Shown here one piece after another: positions 56,123-64,000 of a stretch of 64,000 nucleotides of DNA. The notes under the pieces were generated by a model that saw only the letters and a program-made list of their open reading frames with translations, was not told the origin of the DNA and did no database searches. This DNA comes from Paraburkholderia sp. Its GTDB lineage: Bacteria; Pseudomonadota; Gammaproteobacteria; Burkholderiales; Burkholderiaceae. The DNA lies in NCBI RefSeq assembly GCF_024281035.1, contig NZ_JAMXLH010000029.1:62001-126000 (forward strand). Direction: 5' to 3'. Position 1 is the first letter of the stretch. Each line of letters begins with the position of its first letter. A program made the translations under genes and the position numbers.

Positions 56123-56451
56123 GCGCGAAAATCGCCGTCGACGTCTGCTACGCGCTGCCTGATGCGCAGACGCTCATCGCGGTCGAACTGCCGCCCGGTG
56201 CGACCGTACGGCAGGCCATCGACGCGAGCGGCATCGCCGCGCGCCATCCGGAGATCGATCTCGCGACGCTCAAGGTCGGGATCTACGGCAAGCTCAAGCC
56301 GCTCGACGCCACGCTCGCCGACCACGACCGCGTGGAGATCTATCGTCCGCTGATCGTCGATCCGAAGGCCGCGCGGCAGCGCCGCGTGGACAAGACCCGC
56401 AAGGCGGGCTCCGTGGAAGGGCGCAAGTGGCTGCACAAGGATTCACGCTGA
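56119..56451 (+). CDS. rnfH: RnfH/RatB family ubiquitin-fold protein
   Basis: A 110-residue protein of the RnfH family with a beta-grasp fold: KIAVDVCYALPDAQTL, VELPPGATVRQAIDASGI, KVGIYGKLKPLDATLADHDRVE and IYRPLIVDPKAARQRR. The basic C-terminal tail (KTRKAGSVEGRKWLHKDSR) is a little longer than in E. coli RatB. It overlaps ratA by four bases. RatB, the E. coli partner, is called an antitoxin by position, but antitoxin activity has not been well shown; no rnf genes are nearby. Confidence 0.9.
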   Translation: MSAKIAVDVCYALPDAQTLIAVELPPGATVRQAIDASGIAARHPEIDLATLKVGIYGKLKPLDATLADHDRVEIYRPLIVDPKAARQRRVDKTRKAGSVEGRKWLHKDSR

Positions 56452-56488
56452 AGCGCTGAACCCGCGAAAATTCGCGCAAATTCACGAA

Positions 56489-56532
56489 CAGAACGGATCG
56501 CAACGGCGCAAGCGCAGTTGCGGTCCGTTCTG
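56489..56532 (+). terminator. Hairpin after rnfH
   Basis: A 16-bp stem (CAGAACGGATCGCAAC with GTTGCGGTCCGTTCTG, one G-U) and a 12-nt loop that can itself pair; CTTTA follows, so the T-run is short. It sits between rnfH and the convergent DMT gene. Confidence 0.7.
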
Positions 56533-56561
56533 CTTTATGGCCTCCGCGCTTGCATGCGCGG

Positions 56562-57593
56562 TTATGCCGCGTTCCCGTGGCGTTCGCTGTGGCCGCCGCT
56601 GTGAGCCTCGCCGTGGTGACCTTCGGCCGGGACGATGCCGTCGCCGTGCGCGGTTTCCTCCGGTCCGCCCGCATGCTGCCGCACCGACCAGCTCACGCCC
56701 GCGACGAGCAGCACGATGGCCGCGATTTCGAGCCCGCGAGGCAGACGGTGGTCGTAGATGAAGCCGTAGAGCAGGGCGAACAGCGTCTCGAATACGATCA
56801 TCTGCCCCGAGAGCGTGAGCGGCAGCCGTTTGGCGGCGGCGTTCCAGAGCCCGTTGCCGAGCCACGATGCGCCAATCGCGAGGACGAGGTTCAGTTGCCA
56901 GAATGACGTCCAGCGCGAGGCTGAGACGCTCGCCTGCACCGTGCCCGACGGCATGGCGAGAATCACGAGCCACAGCAGGCCGCCGAGCGCGCCCGTCACC
57001 ACACCCCACAGCACCGACCACTCGTTGCCGCTGAAATGCGCGTTGCGATGCAGATAACGGGCGTTCTCGACGGCAAACCACGTCCAGCAGACCAGTGCAC
57101 CAACTGCGCAGCCGAGGCCCGCGATCTTCGTGAGCGTGCTTGCGTGAAGGCCGTCGCTGGCGCCTGCCGTGAACACGTCGACGTTGATGCAGACGATGCC
57201 CGCGGCGATCATCGCAAGCGGCCAGGCGAGGCGCGCAAGCGGCACCGCGCCGTGATCGCGCCGCCCGAGCAGGGTTACCGTGACGGGCAACACGCCGACG
57301 ATCAGCGAAGCGGGTGCGATGCCGACCATGTGGATCGCGCTCGCGAGAAAGAGGTAATAGAGCAGGTTGCCCATCAGCGCGAGCTTGACGAGCGCGACGA
57401 GATCCCGGCGCGTGAGGCGCGGCCAGACGCGCCGCAGCATGGGCACGAGCGCGGCGAGGGAGACGAGGCCGTACATGACGTAGCGGCCCGCGCTCAGAAG
57501 CAGCGGCGAGAAATCGGCCAACTGGCGGGGCACGACGAACACGGTTCCCCACAATGCACCGGCGAGAACGCCGTAGAACACACCACGCCGCAT
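56562..57593 (-). CDS. DMT superfamily (EamA) permease with histidine-rich tail
   Basis: A 343-residue membrane protein with about ten hydrophobic helices in two EamA repeats. ATG 57593 is chosen because GGAG lies eight bases upstream; an ATG at 57656 would add 21 polar residues. The N-terminus MRRGVFYGVLAGALWGTVFV begins the first helix. The last 30 residues after the final helix are hydrophilic and contain nine His (for example HHGEAHSGGHSERHG), as seen in some metal-handling transporters, so metal binding is possible. The substrate is unknown. No neighbour suggests one. Confidence 0.85.
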   Translation of the reverse strand: MRRGVFYGVLAGALWGTVFVVPRQLADFSPLLLSAGRYVMYGLVSLAALVPMLRRVWPRLTRRDLVALVKLALMGNLLYYLFLASAIHMVGIAPASLIVGVLPVTVTLLGRRDHGAVPLARLAWPLAMIAAGIVCINVDVFTAGASDGLHASTLTKIAGLGCAVGALVCWTWFAVENARYLHRNAHFSGNEWSVLWGVVTGALGGLLWLVILAMPSGTVQASVSASRWTSFWQLNLVLAIGASWLGNGLWNAAAKRLPLTLSGQMIVFETLFALLYGFIYDHRLPRGLEIAAIVLLVAGVSWSVRQHAGGPEETAHGDGIVPAEGHHGEAHSGGHSERHGNAA

Positions 57594-57821
57594 CTTCGAA
57601 AACTCCGGATCGATCAGATTGAGATTGGCTTCGAGCTTAGCCCGTGCGCCGCGCATCAGTCTTGTTCAATCCTGCAGCGTGGGGGTTTCCGCTTCCACGC
57701 CTCGGGCGATGCAAAGGGCCGGATGGGTGCGCCCGCACGTGCGCATCCCCGGCCCCGGAAATTTTCCTGAAATCGTCGCTAACCTACTGTTGATACTGAT
57801 GATTTCCAGGGCGCTATCCCG

Positions 57822-57827
57822 TATAAT
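57822..57827 (+). promoter_or_regulatory. guaB promoter -10 element
   Basis: Perfect TATAAT at 57822-57827, 26 bases before the guaB ATG. No -35 at the right distance matches consensus; TTGATA at 57790 is too far. Confidence 0.5.
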
Positions 57828-57853
57828 CTGCTTTTGCGCCTATAGGATTTGCC

Positions 57854-59314
57854 ATGCGTCTGATCCAGAAAGCACTCACGTTCGATGACGTGCTCCTCGT
57901 TCCCGCCTTCTCCGACGTTCTTCCGCGCGACACCAGCCTCAAGACCCGGCTGACCCGCAATATCTCCCTGAACATTCCGCTCGTCTCGGCCGCGATGGAT
58001 ACGGTCACCGAAGGCCGTCTGGCAATCGCGATGGCGCAGCAGGGCGGCGTCGGCATCGTCCACAAGAACCTCACGCCCGCCGAGCAGGCGCGCGAAGTCG
58101 CGAAGGTGAAGCGTTTCGAATCCGGCGTCCTGCGCGATCCGATCACGATTCCGCCGCAAATGCGCGTGCGCGACGTGATCGCCCTGTCGCAGCAGCATGG
58201 CATTTCGGGCTTCCCGGTGGTCGAAGGCGCCCAGCTCATCGGCATCGTCACGAACCGCGACCTGCGCTTCGAAACGCGCCTGGATGAGCCCGTGCGCTCG
58301 ATCATGACGCCGCGCGAGCGTCTCGTCACCGTCAAGGAAGGCACGCCGCTCGCCGAAGCCAAGGCGCTCATGCACAGCCACCGCCTCGAGCGCGTGCTGG
58401 TCGTCAACGACGCGTTCGAACTGCGCGGCCTGATGACCGTGAAAGACATCACCAAGCAGACCGAGCACCCGGCCGCCTGCAAGGACGAGCACGGCAAGCT
58501 GCGCGCGGGCGCGGCGGTCGGCGTGGGTCCCGACAACGAAGAGCGCGTCGAGCTGCTGGTCCAGGCCGGCGTGGACGTGATCGTCGTCGACACGGCGCAC
58601 GGCCATAGCAAGGGCGTGCTCGAGCGCGTCCGCTGGGTCAAGCAGAACTTCCCGCACGTCGAAGTGATCGGCGGCAACATCGCCACCGCCGACGCTGCGC
58701 GTGCACTCGTCGAGTACGGCGCGGACGGCGTGAAGGTCGGCATCGGCCCGGGCTCGATCTGCACGACGCGTATCGTCGCGGGCGTGGGCGTGCCGCAGAT
58801 CAGCGCGATCGCGAACGTCTCGGACGCGCTGAAGGGCACGGGTGTTCCGGTCATCGCCGACGGCGGCGTGCGCTACTCGGGCGACGTCTCGAAGGCGCTC
58901 GCAGCCGGCGCGAACGCCGTGATGATGGGCAGCATGTTCGCGGGTACTGAAGAATCGCCCGGCGACGTGTTCCTGTATCAGGGCCGCCAGTACAAGTCGT
59001 ACCGCGGCATGGGTTCGGTGGGCGCGATGAAGGACGGCGCCGCGGACCGCTACTTCCAGGACAACTCGGCGAACATCGACAAGCTCGTGCCGGAAGGTAT
59101 CGAAGGACGCGTTGCCTACAAGGGCTCCGTCAACGCGATCCTGTTCCAGCTGATCGGCGGCGTGCGCGCTTCGATGGGCTACTGCGGTTGCAGCACGATC
59201 GACGAAATGCACGAGAAGGCCGGATTCGTCGAGATCACGTCGGCGGGCATGCGCGAATCGCACGTGCACGATGTTCAGATCACGAAGGAAGCGCCCAACT
59301 ATCACGTGGACTAA
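57854..59314 (+). CDS. guaB: IMP dehydrogenase GuaB
   Basis: A 486-residue enzyme that oxidises IMP to XMP with NAD, the first committed step of GMP synthesis. ATG 57854 gives [20 protein letters not shown]. Two CBS domains (about residues 95-205) are inserted in the TIM barrel. The catalytic Cys303 is in GPGSICTTR, preceded by VGIGPG and followed by the [16 protein letters not shown] site. The mobile flap is [10 protein letters not shown]. The RYFQD and [11 protein letters not shown] parts at the C-terminus are intact. guaA lies 830 bp downstream, separated by a small membrane protein gene. Confidence 0.98.
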   Translation: MRLIQKALTFDDVLLVPAFSDVLPRDTSLKTRLTRNISLNIPLVSAAMDTVTEGRLAIAMAQQGGVGIVHKNLTPAEQAREVAKVKRFESGVLRDPITIPPQMRVRDVIALSQQHGISGFPVVEGAQLIGIVTNRDLRFETRLDEPVRSIMTPRERLVTVKEGTPLAEAKALMHSHRLERVLVVNDAFELRGLMTVKDITKQTEHPAACKDEHGKLRAGAAVGVGPDNEERVELLVQAGVDVIVVDTAHGHSKGVLERVRWVKQNFPHVEVIGGNIATADAARALVEYGADGVKVGIGPGSICTTRIVAGVGVPQISAIANVSDALKGTGVPVIADGGVRYSGDVSKALAAGANAVMMGSMFAGTEESPGDVFLYQGRQYKSYRGMGSVGAMKDGAADRYFQDNSANIDKLVPEGIEGRVAYKGSVNAILFQLIGGVRASMGYCGCSTIDEMHEKAGFVEITSAGMRESHVHDVQITKEAPNYHVD

Positions 59315-59320
59315 TCGCCC

Positions 59321-59995
59321 ATGAAGCTGCTGCTGCGCGTTGTACTGATTGTCGATGCGTTGATGCTGCTGGGCTTCGGAGCGCTGTTCCTGCTGACTCC
59401 GTGGACCTCGCTGTACGACGCGCTGCAACTGGTGCAACCGCAGCCGGCATTTGTCGGGCAGGTGCTCGGCGTGACGCTGCTGGGTTTGTCGTGGCTCGCG
59501 GTGCGAGCCGCTTTCGACGGTGCGATGACGGTGCCGGTCGGGCGCGTGGCCGGTCACATCAACTGGATCAGCGGCGTGCTGATGCTGGTCTGGTTGATCG
59601 GGCTGCACAAGCCGCAGTTGACGGCCTTCGGCCAGTTGATTGCTGGCGGCGTGGGCGCCTGGCTGATCGTAATCGGGTTCGGCGCCGTGAGGCTTGCCGG
59701 TGCGGTCCGGCGGCGCGAGAAAGCACGAGCGCAGGCACAACCGCAGGCACAGACGGCAGAAGCCACGGCGACGTGGCGCGGCGCAAAGAGCGAGCCGCGG
59801 CGGGAATCGGTTACTTATGCGGAGCCGGTTTTCTCGGGCGCGGAGCCCGCTGGCGGCGGCGCACAGGCTCAGGAGGCGCGACCGCAGCCTGCGGCGGGGG
59901 ACGCTGCGCAGCGCACTACGCTGTCCGCCGAGGAGGCCCGTCTGGCGGCCCGCGACGAGGCGGCCGATGCACCGAGGCCACCGCTGCATGGCTGA
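59321..59995 (+). CDS. Predicted four-helix membrane protein between guaB and guaA
   Basis: A 224-residue protein I do not recognise. ATG 59321 lies six bases after guaB, so it is probably in the guaB-guaA transcript. The first 130 residues hold four likely membrane segments (about 4-24, 44-64, 79-96 and 103-123). The rest is hydrophilic and rich in Gln, Ala, Arg and Glu, with no cysteine pair or catalytic signature. Codon use is like that of its neighbours, so it does not look acquired. A link to purine synthesis is only positional. Confidence 0.75.
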   Translation: MKLLLRVVLIVDALMLLGFGALFLLTPWTSLYDALQLVQPQPAFVGQVLGVTLLGLSWLAVRAAFDGAMTVPVGRVAGHINWISGVLMLVWLIGLHKPQLTAFGQLIAGGVGAWLIVIGFGAVRLAGAVRRREKARAQAQPQAQTAEATATWRGAKSEPRRESVTYAEPVFSGAEPAGGGAQAQEARPQPAAGDAAQRTTLSAEEARLAARDEAADAPRPPLHG

Positions 59996-60144
59996 GCCGC
60001 GCCAGCACACGGCAGCCTTGCGTCCGAACTGTGGCGCACCAAAAATCACGACGAAGAGCACCACACAAAACCGCATTCAGAATTCACGCCGTGCAGCTTG
60101 CGCGGCGTTCCGTATCCGTTCTTTCTTAGGTCTAGTCCGCAGCC

Positions 60145-61728
<1,584 letters not shown>

Positions 61729-61886
61729 GGGGTTTAATTAATTTACTTTAAAATCAATGACTTGCGATGGCCGATAAGCAACGTGCGCTCGATGCTAAAT
61801 GGGAAGGCGCGGCTCCGTAAGTCCTTGGGAAATAAAGAGTTTTTAAGGTGCATCTCCATCTGCGGGGAGTTTGGCAATCTTAAATT

Positions 61887-61973
61887 GACGGTATTCCGGA
61901 CGGTATACAAGAGCAGCGTGTGCGGTGGCTCGCTTAATACCGTCAGGAGTGTCGACGGTATCTGTGACGGTAC
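61887..61973. repeat. Cluster of five GACGGTAY octamers, putative integrase arm-type sites
   Basis: GACGGTAT occurs at 61887-61894, 61899-61906 and 61954-61961, GACGGTAC at 61966-61973, and the inverted form ATACCGTC at 61937-61944. Both direct pairs have exactly 12-bp spacing. Such runs beside an integration target resemble the arm-type sites that bind tyrosine integrases; this is inference from position and pattern. Confidence 0.6.
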
Positions 61974-62024
61974 CGGGCGGTGGCTGCAGACGTTTTTTGT
62001 CTGCTTGCGGATCGCAGCGCGAAA

Positions 62025-62052
62025 CCCTGATCGGGTAGGGTTCCGATCAGGG
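62025..62052. other. Perfect hairpin in the island boundary
   Basis: Stem CCCTGATCGG (62025-62034) with CCGATCAGGG (62043-62052) and an 8-nt loop; no T-run, so not a classical terminator. Confidence 0.6.
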
Positions 62053-62099
62053 GCGTCGCGCGCTCACCGCGACCCGATCCGTAGTCATTCAGTAGGGTT

Positions 62100-62181
62100 G
62101 TCCGAAAAAATTCTACAAATTTAGGACACATTGCGCGTATGGGTTGACCTTCGTCCGAAGAAAATATACAAATATCGGACA
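62100..62181 (+). promoter_or_regulatory. Duplicated palindromic operator and promoter of the abiE pair
   Basis: Two 29-bp units, 62100-62128 and 62153-62181, agree at 24 positions. Each starts GTCCGAA, has TACAAAT in the middle and ends GGACA, so each is an inverted repeat (perfect GTCCGA/TCGGAC in the second). Between and within them lies a promoter: TTGACC at 62144-62149 and TATACA at 62165-62170 (15-bp spacer), or TACAAA at 62167 with 17 bp. AbiEi antitoxins are known to bind inverted repeats in their own promoter and repress it. Confidence 0.75.
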
Positions 62182-62191
62182 AGGTGTGACT

Positions 62192-62911
62192 ATGAATGAC
62201 CTGAAAACCCAGATTATTAGCCACATAGAGGCATCTGACACAGGCCGTGTGTGGGTGCCTGCCGATTTTTCCAATCTTGGCAGCCGCGACGCCGTGGATA
62301 AGGCGTTACAGCGCCTCGTTGCCGCTGGCCGGCTGCGCCGGATCGACCGTGGGTTGTACGATCGACCCAAAATTAACAGCCTTACCAAGAAAGCCACCGC
62401 TCCGGACTATCGGGCGGTCATCGATGCAATTGCGCGCCGGGACCAATTGCGCCTTATGGTTGACGGCATGACTGCTGCAAACGATCTAGGTTTGACGGAC
62501 GCAGTACCGGCTATGGTCACGATCCATACGGATGCGCGTCGCCGATCCATCCAACTTGATAAGCTCACCATCCACTTCAAGCTAACTGCACCGAGTCGCC
62601 TGTATTGGGCCGGTCGTCCGGCGATGCGGGTAGTGCAGGCGTTGTACTGGTTGAAGGACATGTTGCCGTCGGACAGACCTCGCGTTCTCAAGCGGTTGAC
62701 CGCGCTTCTGGCTGACCCCGCGCAAGGAGACGTCATTCGCCAAGACCTGCTCATTGGTTTCAGCAAGTTACCGGCATGGATGCAGGAATTCATTCGGAAA
62801 CTCCCCGGCTGTGACCCATCGATCGGTGGACTGCTGGCGGATGAGAAACGCATGCATCAGCAGGAGTCCGTAGCCGGGAAGCGTAAGTCTACGGGCAAGG
62901 TGCGGCCATGA
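62192..62911 (+). CDS. abiEi: AbiEi-type antitoxin (DUF6088-like)
   Basis: A 239-residue protein starting at ATG 62192, 10 bases after the second operator. The first 60 residues form a winged-helix domain (DLKTQIISHIEASDTGRVWV, DAVDKALQRLVAAGRLRRID, RGLYDRP), typical of AbiEi antitoxins. The rest is the antitoxin C-terminal domain; the last 20 residues are basic (KRKSTGKVRP). The AbiEii toxin gene starts within the stop codon (ATGA), as in known type IV systems, in which AbiEi represses the operon and blocks the effect of the toxin without forming a stable complex. Codon choice is less biased than in the core genes around it, consistent with acquisition. Confidence 0.85.
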   Translation: MNDLKTQIISHIEASDTGRVWVPADFSNLGSRDAVDKALQRLVAAGRLRRIDRGLYDRPKINSLTKKATAPDYRAVIDAIARRDQLRLMVDGMTAANDLGLTDAVPAMVTIHTDARRRSIQLDKLTIHFKLTAPSRLYWAGRPAMRVVQALYWLKDMLPSDRPRVLKRLTALLADPAQGDVIRQDLLIGFSKLPAWMQEFIRKLPGCDPSIGGLLADEKRMHQQESVAGKRKSTGKVRP

Positions 62912-63963
62912 ACCAGAATTTCGACAAGATCATTCAAGCTGAGAACGACGAGCGGCGCGATCTGTTTTTGACAGCGGCCGCCCGAATGGGGACGGCAGTC
63001 CAGAACGTCGAAAAGGATTTCTGGGTGTGCTGGACCCTGGACGTGCTGTTTAACGGCTTACCGAATGACGGCCCCCGCCTCCTGTTCAAGGGAGGCACGT
63101 CACTATCCAAAGCGTTCGGACTCATTTCGCGTTTCTCCGAGGACATTGATATCACGGTGTTCCGGGAAGACATTGGCGAGCCTGCGGAGGTGGAGGACCT
63201 GGACGCCCTGAGTGGCAAAAAACGCCGCGCCAGATTGGATCGCATTCGTGATGCCTGTCAGCACTACATAGCTGAAGAGATGGCTGTGCGTTTCCGAGAA
63301 ATCGCTGAAACGATGATTCCCGCAAGTCAATTTCGCGTCGAGTTCGATGCCGATGACCCGGATCGTCAGACACTGCTGTTCTGGTACCCCGTCGTGACTG
63401 CTGATCCAAAGGACTACATCCGTTCGGCCGTAAAGATCGAAGCAGGCGCCAAGTCGGCGTTGGATCCACACGAAGTAGCCACAGTCAAGCCTTACATCGC
63501 GGACGATCTGCCAGATTTGGACCTTGCCGTGCGGAATGTCACTACGGTCAAGCCTGAACGTACCTTCTGGGACAAGATCATCATCCTGCACGGCCTGCGA
63601 CAATGGCACGACCGAAGGGGCGAGCTACGGCACGGCGGGCAGCGCGTTTCACGGCACTACTACGATATCTACCTGTTGCTAAAACACCCGGACGCGGCGG
63701 CGTGGCAGGCAAATCATCGTTTGGCGGAGGACTGCGCGAAGCACGCCAGACTTTTCTTTGGTAGCGCGGATCTCGGCCTTGACGCAGCCACTCATGGCAA
63801 TTTCACATTGGCGCGTTCGGATGGTATGCACGACGCGCTGGTCCGAGATTATGCTGCGATGGGCGGCATGATTTTCAAGGGGTTGCCTCCGATTGATGAT
63901 GTCCTGAAAGCAGTCGCGACATTGGAGGGGAACTTGAACACTCACGAGCCGGACTCTGCGTAA
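62908..63963 (+). CDS. abiEii: AbiEii-type nucleotidyltransferase toxin
   Basis: A 351-residue protein of the DUF1814/AbiEii family. Nucleotidyltransferase motifs are intact: GGTSLSK at residues 62-68, FSEDIDI with Asp79 and Asp81 as metal ligands, the VKIEAGAKSALDP segment near residue 172, and KPERTFWDKIIILHG near 212, followed by RHYYDIYLLLKHP. In studied systems such toxins transfer nucleotides, for instance to tRNA 3' ends, and stop growth, protecting the population against phage. The start overlaps the abiEi stop. The gene is complete and ends 37 bases before the window edge; no terminator is visible yet. Confidence 0.88.
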   Translation: MNQNFDKIIQAENDERRDLFLTAAARMGTAVQNVEKDFWVCWTLDVLFNGLPNDGPRLLFKGGTSLSKAFGLISRFSEDIDITVFREDIGEPAEVEDLDALSGKKRRARLDRIRDACQHYIAEEMAVRFREIAETMIPASQFRVEFDADDPDRQTLLFWYPVVTADPKDYIRSAVKIEAGAKSALDPHEVATVKPYIADDLPDLDLAVRNVTTVKPERTFWDKIIILHGLRQWHDRRGELRHGGQRVSRHYYDIYLLLKHPDAAAWQANHRLAEDCAKHARLFFGSADLGLDAATHGNFTLARSDGMHDALVRDYAAMGGMIFKGLPPIDDVLKAVATLEGNLNTHEPDSA

Positions 63964-63972
63964 GCCGGATGC

Positions 63973-64000
63973 GAGGGGCAGCAGGTGGGTTTAATTTTTT
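63973..64000 (+). repeat. Degenerate copy of the guaA 3' tail (possible attachment-site remnant)
   Basis: These 28 bases resemble 61717-61744, the end of guaA plus 16 bases (which include GAGTGGGAGTAGG and GGGTTTAATT): about 20 of 24 columns agree with one single-base gap, including the identical decamer GGGTTTAATT at 63987-63996. The sequence continues beyond the window. Confidence 0.35.

Larger units (their letters stand above)
61729..62191. other. Island boundary region after guaA
   Basis: This 463-bp stretch is visibly richer in A+T than the DNA before it and has no supported gene. It holds the GACGGTAY repeats (61887-61973), a GCAGAC/GTCTGC hairpin at 61986-62004 with a T-rich loop, a second hairpin (62025-62052) and the abiE operators. 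The frame across 61762-62124 is open but has no recognisable content. Confidence 0.6.

Noticed and set aside
55685..56451. ratA-rnfH as a genuine type II toxin-antitoxin pair
   Set aside because: These are conserved core genes next to smpB; RatA belongs to the COQ10-like lipid-binding family, and RnfH antitoxin function is unproven.
57790..57827. TTGATA plus TATAAT as a complete guaB promoter
   Set aside because: The spacer is 26 bp, far outside the 16-19 bp range; only the -10 is kept.
57779..60076. A 765-codon minus-strand frame opposite guaB and the membrane protein gene
   Set aside because: Shadow of guaB; would also overlap the guaB promoter and has no recognisable domain.
61762..62124. 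A 120-codon plus-strand frame in the island boundary, considered as an integrase fragment
   Set aside because: No tyrosine-recombinase motif, poor codon use, and it runs through the repeat cluster and into the abiE operator.

Overview
The window is high-GC, densely coded chromosome from a betaproteobacterium of the family Burkholderiaceae (Burkholderia sensu lato; the genus cannot be fixed by reading alone). The evidence is the gene order: rimI-udg, alr-radA, a dapC-dapD-yffB-dapE-prmB cluster, smc-zipA-ligA-def, map-glnD, rpsB-tsf-pyrH-frr-uppS-cdsA-dxr-rseP-bamA-skp-lpxD-fabZ-lpxA-lpxB-rnhB, ppsR/ppsA, and guaB-guaA. Other pointers are the DUF2866 orphan after radA and the strong G/C bias at third codon positions.

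Layout. 1-2.4 kb: end of rimI, a family 4 uracil-DNA glycosylase and a DUF1853 protein, translationally coupled. 2.4-4.6 kb (minus): thiD and lplT. 4.9-7.8 kb: alr, radA and the DUF2866 gene, closed by a 15-bp-stem terminator. 7.9-11 kb (minus): a CaiB/BaiF CoA-transferase and the ABC-F ATPase yheS. 11.1-13.1 kb: glutathione peroxidase facing cardiolipin synthase. 13.2-17.9 kb (minus): the succinylase branch of lysine/diaminopimelate synthesis (dapC, dapD, dapE) with yffB and prmB. 18.2-27.3 kb: a DMT exporter, smc, zipA, ligA and def (chromosome organisation, division, replication, protein maturation). 27.4-33.1 kb (minus): a pseudouridine synthase with a large tandem-repeat N-terminus, the nitrogen sensor glnD, and map. 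33.2-49.7 kb: translation and envelope genes, from rpsB through undecaprenyl-PP, CDP-diglyceride and isoprenoid synthesis, sigma-E proteolysis and outer-membrane protein assembly to lipid A. 49.8-53.4 kb: the divergent ppsR/ppsA pair. 53.5-57.6 kb: nfeD-qmcA, smpB, ratA-rnfH and a second DMT exporter. 57.8-61.7 kb: guaB, a small membrane protein, guaA.

The only clearly accessory DNA begins at the 3' end of guaA (61.73 kb), where base composition drops. It holds a cluster of GACGGTAY octamers in 12-bp-spaced pairs, which look like arm sites of a tyrosine integrase, then an AbiE-type (type IV) toxin-antitoxin pair with its own duplicated palindromic operator. A degenerate copy of the guaA tail lies at the last bases of the window. 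No integrase gene is visible. The rest is core genome, where the interesting signals are regulatory or architectural: a 23-bp inverted duplication between ppsR and ppsA, a palindrome over the dapC promoter, a terminator inside the lipid A operon, and coding repeats in the pseudouridine synthase. I saw no tRNA, rRNA, insertion sequence or CRISPR array.
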